Under the pieces are notes generated by a model. That model searched no databases. It saw nothing but the letters and a program-made list of their open reading frames with translations, and was not told the DNA's origin. Both the position numbers and the translations under genes were made by a program. A stretch of 32,112 bases of DNA from JBOCEF01 sp047610385 (GTDB lineage Bacteria; Pseudomonadota; Alphaproteobacteria; Rhodobacterales; Rhodobacteraceae). The stretch is from contig JBLGAC010000047.1 of assembly GCA_047610385.1 (NCBI GenBank), positions 1-32,112 on the forward strand, read 5' to 3'. Positions 15,842 through 22,617 of this stretch are shown here, piece after piece (within the stretch, counting starts at the first letter, position 1; each line of letters begins with the position of its first letter).

Positions 15842-16860
15842 CACTGACCGAGCAGCTTTTTCTTGACCGGCAGCGACACGCCCGAATTTGCATAATCAAG
15901 CGTGTAGGATTTTGAAATGTCGAGCCCGGCAGGCAACACCCCGGCACCAACCATCTTTTCATAGAAATCCTTGAAGGTGGCGTCGGTCATGGCACCGATG
16001 CCCATGCTCAGCGCGTCGCCGGAATCGACGATGCCATATTCCTTCAACGCATTGATCGAAAAGGCGATCTGTTCGTCTGAGATGCCAGCATTGTCTTGCT
16101 TGATCAGCGCGTTGGCCGCAGCGTTGTCGCCATACAGATAGTTGGTCCAGCCGATGGCGGACCCTTCGACAAAGCATTTCACCGCCTCGGGCTTTTTCTC
16201 CAGCGTTGCGGCCATCACTTCGACCGTGGTCGCGTAAGTTGAGAACCCGTAATCGGCCAGCAGCCAGACGTCAGGCTTGAAGCCGCCCTCACGCTCCACC
16301 GCAAACGGTTCAGAGGTCACATAGCCCTGCTGGCCGGAATTTTCATTTGAAATGAACGGCGCGGCGTTGAACGTGTAAGGCACACGGTTGGCCACATCGA
16401 ACCCGTGGGCGGACATCAGATACTGATAAAAGCTCTGATACCCGCTGTCGCCGATGAACAGCTTGTCCAGCTTGGCGACGTCGTCGAAGGTCGCGGCCTT
16501 GCCGGGATGGGTCAGGATGACCTGCGGTTCTTTCTGGAAATGGGCGGCGACGACGACGAAGGGAATGCCCTCCTGAACCGCGGAATAGGGCTGCAGCAGG
16601 TTGCCGCCCATAAAGAAATCGAGCTTGCCGGCCATGGTCAGCGCACGGTTGTTCACCTGCGGGCCGCCGGGCACGATTTCAACGTCAAGCCCGCAGGCGG
16701 CAAAGGTGCCGTCGGCCACGGCCTGATAATACCCGCCATGTTCGGCCTGGGCGACCCAGTTTGTGCCGAAGCGCACTTTTTCAAGCGCCATCGCGCCGCC
16801 GGTGCTGGCGACAAGCGCCAGCGCGGCGGTGGTCATGAGTTTGGTCACGAGTTTGGTCAT
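15841..16860 (-). CDS. NMT1/ThiY-like periplasmic substrate-binding protein
   Basis: This 339-residue protein has an N-terminal signal peptide (LMTTAALALVASTGGAMA, cleavage likely before LEKVRFG). The mature start GTNWVAQAEHGGYYQAVADG and GLDVEIVPGGPQVNN are typical of the NMT1/THI5-like family that binds thiamine pyrimidine precursors and related heterocycles. With the permease and ATPase it forms an importer, and the adjacent cytosine-deaminase-like enzyme supports an N-heterocycle ligand (inference). The start at 16860 has AGGGAG upstream. The first codons hold a 12-bp direct repeat (MTKLVTKLM), so a start at the second ATG (16836) is also possible. I see no TPP riboswitch in the 191 bp upstream. 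Confidence 0.88.
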   Translation of the reverse strand: MTKLVTKLMTTAALALVASTGGAMALEKVRFGTNWVAQAEHGGYYQAVADGTFAACGLDVEIVPGGPQVNNRALTMAGKLDFFMGGNLLQPYSAVQEGIPFVVVAAHFQKEPQVILTHPGKAATFDDVAKLDKLFIGDSGYQSFYQYLMSAHGFDVANRVPYTFNAAPFISNENSGQQGYVTSEPFAVEREGGFKPDVWLLADYGFSTYATTVEVMAATLEKKPEAVKCFVEGSAIGWTNYLYGDNAAANALIKQDNAGISDEQIAFSINALKEYGIVDSGDALSMGIGAMTDATFKDFYEKMVGAGVLPAGLDISKSYTLDYANSGVSLPVKKKLLGQ

Positions 16861-17051
16861 GAAGCTGGCTCCCTGCGCCATGTGGTGGTTGCCGCGCAGC
16901 TTGGAGCGCCCGATCCCCGGGGTCAAAGCATCCATTGCCGGGCGGGCAAAGTTTTTGCCGCGCTGCAAGGCGGATGCTGCGCCGCAGTGCAGTTGCGCGG
17001 CCTAATGCCGCTTTGCTGGGCAGTGCGGTGCCGGGCCTGGCGGCGCAGGGG

Positions 17052-18362
17052 TCAGCGCCCGCGCAGGTCTTCAACCGCCGGGCGGCGAAAGGCGATCACC
17101 GCCGGGGCCAGCGCCAGAATCGCAGCGGTGGAAAAGAACGCCGCCACCAGGTGCAGCTCCGGCCAGCCAAGACCGGGTGAGACGGCGATCTCAGTTTCAG
17201 CCGTCACGATGCGCGCGGCGATGAACGACGCCGCCCAGCCCAGCATCAGCCCCCCGGCCGCGCCCGCCCCGATCAGCGCGGCGGCATAGGACCACATCAC
17301 CGCCAGCGTGAACCGCCGCGGGGCGCCCAGCGCGCGCATCAACGCGAACCGCGGCGCGAACAGCCGCGCCAAGGCGGCCAGCCCCGCCAGCGCGCCCGCT
17401 GCCACCAGCGCCTGCGCCAGCCCGGCCATCAGCGACATCAGCCGCCGCACGTCGCCCAGCAGGCCATGCAGGCGCGACAGCTCAGCCCCGGGAAAGAACG
17501 CCATGGTCGTGTCGGTGCCATAGTCGTTGGCGAGCGCGTAGTTCCCCCACATGGTTTTCGCCGACACCAGAAACGCAGGCGTGCCGGGGAAATATGCCGG
17601 ATCAAAGGGCGGGCCGATGGTGTGGGTCCCCGGCGCGTGCCCTTCGGGCAGACCGTGGACGGCCCAGACAGCCTCAATCGGGACAATCAGCGCGCGGTCC
17701 CAGGGGCTGCCGGTCGGGGCCATCTTGCCAGTGATTTCGAAGGAATGGCCGTCATGGGCGTTCTGGTCTTCGTCATCCGCGCCGCCGCCATGGGCGGGGG
17801 TGAAATGATCGCCGACCTGCAAAGGCGACAGGGCACCGGCCACGGCCTCTTCCTCAGCGGCAAAGACGCGGCCTGCCTGCATGGCACCCAAATGGCGCAC
17901 AAATTCGGCGGTCGATCCCACAACTGGCGCGCCATTCCAGCTGTCGCCAAACGCGATGGGGGCCATCAGCGCGATGCGCGGATCGGCCTGCATCCGCGCC
18001 AGCACCTCGCCGCCCAGCAAAGGCGCGTCGGCGGGTCGCAGATAGACCGCCGCCAGCAACATGGAAATCCGGTCCCCCGGCGCCGCCACAATCACGTCAA
18101 ACGGATCGGCGGCGCGCGCGGACCCGATCCGCAGCGCACGTTCCTGACTGGTCAGCGCGGTGCCCAGCCCCACCGAAAGCGCCATCAGCCCCGCCAGCAG
18201 CAGGTTGATCCCGCGATTGCGGCGCAAAAGCGCGCGCGCCATCGGCCAGGGCCGCAGCCCGCGCATCGCCAGCACCCCGGCGATCAGCCCCGGCGCCAAC
18301 AGCGCCAGCAAGATCGCGGCGTCCTGCATGGTCAGGGGCATCTGGTCCCAAAGGTCTCTCAT
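17052..18362 (-). CDS. FtsX-like ABC permease with a His/Asp-rich loop
   Basis: This 436-residue membrane protein has an N-terminal helix (about 15-33), a second at about 52-70, a large periplasmic domain, and three C-terminal helices (about 310-430), the MacB/FtsX layout. Its periplasmic domain carries a His/Asp-rich stretch at about 186-206 (His186, His191, His203, His206 with several Asp/Glu) that looks metal-binding. I recall FtsX-type permeases with similar loops from zinc-responsive ZrgABCDE-like clusters in gammaproteobacteria. That comparison is from memory and needs checking. It overlaps the ATPase gene by 4 nt. It lacks the third partner (a DUF2796-type zinc binder) within this window. 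Confidence 0.8.
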   Translation of the reverse strand: MRDLWDQMPLTMQDAAILLALLAPGLIAGVLAMRGLRPWPMARALLRRNRGINLLLAGLMALSVGLGTALTSQERALRIGSARAADPFDVIVAAPGDRISMLLAAVYLRPADAPLLGGEVLARMQADPRIALMAPIAFGDSWNGAPVVGSTAEFVRHLGAMQAGRVFAAEEEAVAGALSPLQVGDHFTPAHGGGADDEDQNAHDGHSFEITGKMAPTGSPWDRALIVPIEAVWAVHGLPEGHAPGTHTIGPPFDPAYFPGTPAFLVSAKTMWGNYALANDYGTDTTMAFFPGAELSRLHGLLGDVRRLMSLMAGLAQALVAAGALAGLAALARLFAPRFALMRALGAPRRFTLAVMWSYAAALIGAGAAGGLMLGWAASFIAARIVTAETEIAVSPGLGWPELHLVAAFFSTAAILALAPAVIAFRRPAVEDLRGR

Positions 18363-19042
18363 GCCGGGCCCCCCAGCGTGCCATCGGTGATGACGCGCAC
18401 CTCATCCATCGCGGCCAGGGCATGATCATCATGGCTGACGCAGATCAGGGTGCGGCCGTGGGCGCGGGCCATGCGCACCAGATCGGCAATCAGCCGGTCG
18501 GCCCCCGCGCGGTCCAGGCTCGCGGTCGGCTCATCGGCCAGCAGGATCTGCGGATCGCCCGCCAGCGCGCGGGCGGCGGCGACGCGCTGGCGCTCTCCGC
18601 CCGACAGGCGTGATGCCGGGGTGTCTGGCGCCTCAATGCCCAGATCGCGCAGCACCTGCGCCGCGCGCGCACGGATGACTGCGCGGGCGGGGGCGGGTGC
18701 CCAGGCCGCCGCGATGGCCGCGTTGTCGAGGGCGGAGAGCTCTTCGAACAACATGAAGTCCTGAAAGATCAGCCCCATATGGGCACCGCGGAACGCATCG
18801 CGCGCGCCTTCGGACATGCCAGCGATGTCCGCGCCGCCCCAGCGCACCGCGCCGCGGTCGGGGCAGATAAGGCCCGACATCACATGCAAAAGCGTGGATT
18901 TTCCGGCACCGGACGGACCACACAGGCCCAAAAGGTGCCCCGCGGGAACCTCCAACCCATCGACGCGCAGCAGCACGCGGGCCCCGTCGCGGACCTCAAC
19001 GCCAGACAGCGTCAACGCGGGGGGGCGGGCGGGGGCGATCAC
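18359..19042 (-). CDS. ABC ATPase partner of the FtsX-like permease (LolD/MacB class)
   Basis: This 227-residue ATPase has Walker A GPSGAGKST (42-50), a Q-loop in LIFQDFMLFEEL, signature LSGGERQRVAAARAL, Walker B ILLADEPTASLD and His-switch ICVSHDD, as in the LolD/MacB/FtsE group. It overlaps its neighbours by 4 nt at both ends, so the three genes 19464 to 17052 are one coupled operon. Transporters of this group usually do mechanotransmission or extraction at the inner membrane, not classical import. Confidence 0.92.
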   Translation of the reverse strand: MIAPARPPALTLSGVEVRDGARVLLRVDGLEVPAGHLLGLCGPSGAGKSTLLHVMSGLICPDRGAVRWGGADIAGMSEGARDAFRGAHMGLIFQDFMLFEELSALDNAAIAAAWAPAPARAVIRARAAQVLRDLGIEAPDTPASRLSGGERQRVAAARALAGDPQILLADEPTASLDRAGADRLIADLVRMARAHGRTLICVSHDDHALAAMDEVRVITDGTLGGPA

Positions 19043-19464
19043 GCGCGCCGCGCGCTGGCTTCGACGATCCGGGCGCGGGAGACGAAGCCCGTATCATCTT
19101 CGGTCGTCGTGCCCAGCGCAAGCCGCCCTGAGACGACGATCTTGACGTTATAGGGGATCACATCGACCACGCGGCGGGCATGGACGGCGATGATGTCGTC
19201 GGGCCATTCGGCCTCTGTCTCACAAAACGGGCAGACCGACATGGGGCGGTTGGTCAGCACGAAGAAGGTGGATTGCGCCTTCAGCGGCGGGGCCATGAAG
19301 CCGGTCGCCTCCACCCGCGCGCCATCCAGGCGGGTCGCGAGGGACGAAAAGCTCATGTCCTTTTCCCACAGGTCGCGCACGCGAAAGCCTTCGGCGGCGA
19401 TCAGGCGGGCGGGCAGGGGGGCGAGAAGGGCCCCCAGCGTGAAGGCGCGGCGCGACAGGGTCAT
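19039..19464 (-). CDS. Tat-exported small protein with a CPFC motif, function unknown
   Basis: This 141-residue protein begins with a twin-arginine signal (MTLSRRAFTLGALLAPLPA, SRRAF core). The mature part contains an OB-like VEATGFMAPPL strand pattern and a CPFC motif at about 78-81 (PMSVCPFCETEAEWPDD), which could bind metal or act in thiol exchange. Genes with a comparable strand pattern (DUF3299-like) accompany FtsX-type transporters in zinc-responsive clusters, but the CPFC form differs from that family's usual motif, so I do not assign it. It is the first gene of the coupled trio and is preceded by two palindromes. Confidence 0.8.
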   Translation of the reverse strand: MTLSRRAFTLGALLAPLPARLIAAEGFRVRDLWEKDMSFSSLATRLDGARVEATGFMAPPLKAQSTFFVLTNRPMSVCPFCETEAEWPDDIIAVHARRVVDVIPYNVKIVVSGRLALGTTTEDDTGFVSRARIVEASARRA

Positions 19465-19493
19465 GGCGAAGCTCCTCGGTCGGGGTGGGGCCG

Positions 19494-19516
19494 CAGATTA
19501 TGCGCAGAATAATCTG
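19494..19516. promoter_or_regulatory. Palindrome A upstream of the CPFC/ABC operon
   Basis: CAGATTAT (19494-19501) and ATAATCTG (19509-19516) are perfect 8-bp arms around a 7-nt centre. Read on the minus strand, it matches palindrome B at 17 of 22 positions, so the two are copies of one motif. It lies 30-52 bp upstream of the start at 19464, in the core promoter zone. It may be a repressor site. A dispersed extragenic palindrome is the alternative. Confidence 0.55.
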
Positions 19517-19525
19517 GCTCGGGGG

Positions 19526-19548
19526 CAAATTCTTCTGCGAAGAATTTG
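19526..19548. promoter_or_regulatory. Palindrome B upstream of the CPFC/ABC operon
   Basis: CAAATTCTTC (19526-19535) and GAAGAATTTG (19539-19548) form perfect 10-bp arms with a 3-nt centre. Its AT-rich composition stands out from the GC-rich surroundings. Together with palindrome A it suggests paired operators about 32 bp apart, that is about three helical turns. Confidence 0.55.
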
Positions 19549-19573
19549 GGCGCGCGGCTGGCGGTGCAATGCG

Positions 19574-19604
19574 AAAAGGGGGAGGGACCGCGGCCCCTCC
19601 CCCC
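19574..19604 (-). terminator. Rho-independent terminator of phoA
   Basis: On the minus strand, 20 nt after the phoA stop, GGGGGGAGGGG pairs with CCCTCCCCC across a short CCGCGGT centre, and TTTT follows directly. Stem, loop and T run make a standard intrinsic terminator that separates phoA from the CPFC/ABC operon. Confidence 0.75.
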
Positions 19605-19623
19605 ACAGGTCATGCTTGGTGGT

Positions 19624-21108
19624 TCATTTGGCGGTCGCGGCGTGCATCATGACATGGAAGATGTAGTTCTGCTCCACCGTGCCGTCGATCAGATGCGCCC
19701 AGGGCCCGCGGGCATAGATCGCCACATCCACCGCCGAATGGGTTTCCGAGGACATCGGGATCAGCGCCTGCTGGGTGTAGTCGGGGTCCATCGCCTCAGC
19801 CTGGGTCACGAGCGGGCGCGTGCCCGAATAGGTCCCGTCATCCTGCTTGGTCAGCACTGAGCCCGCGCCATTGGCATAGACCACCACGGTGTAGGGCTTG
19901 CCGTCTTTGGCCAGCATCGGGGTGTCCTTATGCTTTTCCCCGGCATTGTCGATTTCAAGGCACAGGCCGGTGACCGGGGCGCCGCGGCCGCAATAGCCTG
20001 GCAGCGCCATCACGTGGTCGTGGTCGGCGGTGACGATGATCAGCGTGTCATCGGTGCTGGTCATCGCGGCGGCCTTGGCCACGGCAGCTTCGAACGCGGC
20101 GCCGTCGGTGACGGTGCGGTGCAGATTGCCGGCGTGGTTGGCGTGGTCGACGCGGCCTGCCTCAATCTGCAGGAAGAACCCGCCTTCATTGCCCGACAGC
20201 GCGTTGATGGCCATTTCGGTCATCTCGGCGAGAGACGGCTCTCCGGTGCGGTCATATTCGTATTTCATATGGCTGGATTCAAACAGGCCCAGCATCGGCA
20301 GCGCCTTGTTGCTGGCCATTGCGGTCTTGTCATCCCAGACATATCCGATGCCTGCGGCCTTGGCTTCTTCGACCAGGTTGCGGCCGTCGGTGCGCTTGCC
20401 GCCCTTGCCTTCTTCGTCGGTCACGTCCTTGGGCAGGAAATGACGGCGCCCGCCACCCATGGCCAAATCGATGGTGCCGGCCTTCATCGCATCCAGCAAC
20501 TGCGAAGCGATGTCCGGGATCTCGCAGCCCTCGGGCAGGCCTGAGTTGTCCTCAAAGTTGCGGTCCGCCGAATGGGCATAGGCCGCCGAAGGGGTCGCGT
20601 GGGTGAGGCGCGCAGTCGACACGATGCCAACAGCCTTGCCCTGCGCCGACAAGATCTCAGCGATGGATGCCACCGAGCCTGCCTTCACGCCGGAGCAATC
20701 GCCGCGCTTCACAGTTTCATCAACGCCAACCACGCCAGCCTTGGTCTTGACGCCCGCCATGATCGCGGTCGCGGTGCCGGCGCTGTCAGGGGTCTGTGCG
20801 TTGGTGTTGTAGGTTTTGGCCAGACCCAGATGCGGGAACATCTCGTGCGCGAGCACGTTCTCATCACCATAGCCGCCCTTTTGCTGGCCGACCCAGAGGC
20901 GGGTCACCAGATTGGTTGCGACGCCGTTGCCATCGGCGATCAGGATGATGACGTTCTTGGCGCGGTTGGTGTTGGGCTGAGTCGCGATGCGGGCCTCAAT
21001 GGCGGCCTGGGCGTCCGTGTACCAGGCGTTGCCCGCCTGAGGGATGTCCTGCGCAAGGGCAGGAAAGGCGACCAGAGCAGTGGTCGCGGCGAGGATGGTT
21101 CTGAGCAT
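19624..21108 (-). CDS. phoA: Periplasmic alkaline phosphatase
   Basis: This 494-residue phosphomonoesterase has a Sec signal peptide (MLRTILAATTALVAFPALAQ). The metal-binding ADGNG is at 59-63, the nucleophile Ser109 is in TPDSAGTATAIMAG, VDHANHAGN is a downstream metal site, and VTADHDH matches the family. It releases phosphate from organic esters in the periplasm using two zinc ions and one magnesium. GGGAG sits 9 nt before the ATG. Upstream are a perfect 13-bp palindrome (21146-21158) and an inverted pair TGTCAT/ATGACA (21183-21202). The latter contains the TGTCATAAA half of a Pho box, but no convincing full direct repeat. Confidence 0.93.
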   Translation of the reverse strand: MLRTILAATTALVAFPALAQDIPQAGNAWYTDAQAAIEARIATQPNTNRAKNVIILIADGNGVATNLVTRLWVGQQKGGYGDENVLAHEMFPHLGLAKTYNTNAQTPDSAGTATAIMAGVKTKAGVVGVDETVKRGDCSGVKAGSVASIAEILSAQGKAVGIVSTARLTHATPSAAYAHSADRNFEDNSGLPEGCEIPDIASQLLDAMKAGTIDLAMGGGRRHFLPKDVTDEEGKGGKRTDGRNLVEEAKAAGIGYVWDDKTAMASNKALPMLGLFESSHMKYEYDRTGEPSLAEMTEMAINALSGNEGGFFLQIEAGRVDHANHAGNLHRTVTDGAAFEAAVAKAAAMTSTDDTLIIVTADHDHVMALPGYCGRGAPVTGLCLEIDNAGEKHKDTPMLAKDGKPYTVVVYANGAGSVLTKQDDGTYSGTRPLVTQAEAMDPDYTQQALIPMSSETHSAVDVAIYARGPWAHLIDGTVEQNYIFHVMMHAATAK

Positions 21109-21145
21109 CAGTCGGCTCCCGTTGGTGCATCGGTAAATTGATGGC

Positions 21146-21158
21146 CACGGTTACCGTG
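21146..21158. promoter_or_regulatory. Short perfect palindrome in the phoA leader
   Basis: CACGGTTACCGTG is a perfect inverted repeat with 6-bp arms and a single central base. It is centred 44 bp before the phoA ATG. It could be an operator or a hairpin in the 5' leader. Confidence 0.4.
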
Positions 21159-21182
21159 CTTGTTTGACGTGTGTGTGACCTC

Positions 21183-21202
21183 TGTCATCATGGTTTATGA
21201 CA
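21183..21202. promoter_or_regulatory. Pho-box-like half-site / inverted repeat upstream of phoA
   Basis: TGTCAT and ATGACA are separated by 8 nt. On the minus strand the sequence reads TGTCATAAACC, close to one half of the PhoB box (CTGTCATAAA). The expected second half 11 bp on is not clear, so the assignment to PhoB is tentative. Confidence 0.3.
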
Positions 21203-21208
21203 TTGCTT

Positions 21209-21249
21209 AGAAAAGCAACAAAGGCGCGCCATTTCGGGCGCGCCTTTGT
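21209..21249 (-). terminator. Strong intrinsic terminator after mcl1
   Basis: ACAAAGGCGCGCC (21218-21230) pairs perfectly over 13 bp with GGCGCGCCTTTGT (21237-21249) around a 6-nt loop. On the minus strand the stem is followed by TGCTTTTCT. It ends the malyl-CoA lyase transcript 25 nt after its stop and insulates phoA. Confidence 0.85.
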
Positions 21250-21273
21250 CATAAAAGTATCTAATGGACCGGA

Positions 21274-22242
21274 TCAGGCGGTGGTCATCTCCGACTGGCG
21301 CACAATTACCTGCGCCTGCCGGATTGATGCCAGGTCCACCAGACGGCCTTTGTAGACCGCCGCACCTTGGCCAGATTTCTCGGCCTCAGCCATGGCTGCC
21401 AGGATTTCGCGCGCCTCGGTGATCGCCTCAAGGGACGGGGTGAAGACCTTGTTGGCCAGCGCGACCTGTTTGGGGTGGATCGCCCATTTGCCAACCATGC
21501 CCATAGTGGCCGACCGGCACGCCTGTGCGGTGAAGCCGTCTTCGTCTGAGAAATCGCCGAACGGGCCATCAACCGGCATCACGCCATGGGTGCGGCAGGC
21601 CGACACGATCGACGACGTCACATGGTGCCACGGGTCGGGATAGGACACCGCGCGCGGCGCCTCGCCATCAGCCAGCGTGTAGTAATTTTTCTGGGTGCCG
21701 CCAATGCCGGTGGTGGCCATGCCCATCGAGGCCGCGAAATCCGCGGCACCAAGGCTCATGGCCTGCAGGCGGGGGCTGGACGCGGCGATTTCTTCGACAT
21801 GGGCCAGACCCGCGGCGGTCTCGATAATCACCTCAAGCGCGATTTTCTTGGTTGCGCCCTTGGCCATTTCAACGGCGCTGACCAGCGCATCCACAGTGTA
21901 GACGTCGGCGGCGCAACCGACTTTGGGGATCATGAACATGTCGAGGCGCCCGTTGGTGCCCTCAAGCACCTCGATCACGTCGCGATACCAAAATTCGGTG
22001 TCCAGCCCGTTGATCCGCACGCTGACGGTCTTGGTGCCCCAGTCGATGTTGTTGATCGCATCGATGATGTTCTTGCGCGCCTGCGGCTTGTCAGCGGGCG
22101 ACACTGAATCTTCGAGATCAAGGTTGATCACGTCCGCCGCCGAGGCTGCCATCTTTTCAAAGATTTGGGGGCGCGATCCCGGGCCGAACAGCTGGCAGCG
22201 GTTCGGGCGGGCGGGGGCGGCGGGCTGGACCTTAAAGCTCAT
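21274..22242 (-). CDS. mcl1: L-malyl-CoA/beta-methylmalyl-CoA lyase
   Basis: This 322-residue HpcH/HpaI-type TIM-barrel lyase cleaves L-malyl-CoA to acetyl-CoA plus glyoxylate, and beta-methylmalyl-CoA to propionyl-CoA plus glyoxylate, in the ethylmalonyl-CoA pathway of acetate assimilation. From memory the sequence is nearly colinear with Rhodobacter sphaeroides Mcl1: PNRCQLFGPGSRP at the start, NLDLEDSV, FWYRDV, the metal ligands Glu141 (VIIETAAG) and Asp168 (GAADFA), and GKWAIHPKQVALAN. The region after GGTQKNYY carries a few extra residues compared with the Rhodobacter form I recall. GGAGA precedes the ATG. The gene is monocistronic, with a strong terminator. Confidence 0.93.
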   Translation of the reverse strand: MSFKVQPAAPARPNRCQLFGPGSRPQIFEKMAASAADVINLDLEDSVSPADKPQARKNIIDAINNIDWGTKTVSVRINGLDTEFWYRDVIEVLEGTNGRLDMFMIPKVGCAADVYTVDALVSAVEMAKGATKKIALEVIIETAAGLAHVEEIAASSPRLQAMSLGAADFAASMGMATTGIGGTQKNYYTLADGEAPRAVSYPDPWHHVTSSIVSACRTHGVMPVDGPFGDFSDEDGFTAQACRSATMGMVGKWAIHPKQVALANKVFTPSLEAITEAREILAAMAEAEKSGQGAAVYKGRLVDLASIRQAQVIVRQSEMTTA

Positions 22243-22617
22243 GGGGGGTCTCCGGGCGTTTGTCCCTGATGGGGGACAGTAAATTGCGTGGGGTTTGGCC
22301 GCAGCGATACGATGTTGCGTCTATGGCGTCAACGCCATTTGCGCTGCGCTGCGGCAAAGCGGGTGCGTTGCTGCGATGCAGCATTTGCGCAACGCCAAGC
22401 GCGTGGCCCTGTGGACCACGCCCCCGCTGGTCCCACCATCGGGGACAGCGAGGATTGCCGACATTGCGCGGAAAGCCCGGCGCGGCAAGGACGATCCCCC
22501 GCAGCCGCCCCCTGTGCATCATGGTCGATCCGCCGATGGAGGGGGCCGAGCTGGCCCGGCGCATGTTCCAGCTTGACCACAAGGCGCGGCGCGGCCTGAC
22601 CGCGCCGCGCCGCCCGG
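22243..22617. other. 375-bp intergenic region upstream of mcl1
   Basis: No convincing gene is visible here on either strand. It should hold the mcl1 promoter. It contains TTTGC/GCAAA arms (22338-22358) and an exact TTGCGCAA palindrome (22385-22392), which loosely resemble the TTTGCAAA-type sites of short-chain fatty acyl-CoA regulators (ScfR/RamB/PccR family). The match is weak. The left end also carries several GCAACGC and CTGCG repeats. Confidence 0.4.
22583..22611 (-). terminator. GC-rich hairpin after patB
   Basis: GGCGCGGCGCGG (22583-22594) and CCGCGCCGCGCC (22600-22611) form a perfect 12-bp stem with a 5-nt loop, 7 nt beyond the aminotransferase stop. There is no T run, so it may act as an RNA-stabilising or Rho-assisted end and not as a classical terminator. 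Confidence 0.5.

Noticed and set aside
16861..17051. TPP riboswitch upstream of the ThiY-like binding protein
   Set aside because: I could not find the conserved CTGAGA and ACCTGATC-type THI elements on the minus strand. The gap seems to hold only an unmarked promoter.
19494..19548. Classical Zur boxes
   Set aside because: The sequences do not resemble the GTTATA-type consensus that I know. A regulator cannot be named from sequence alone.
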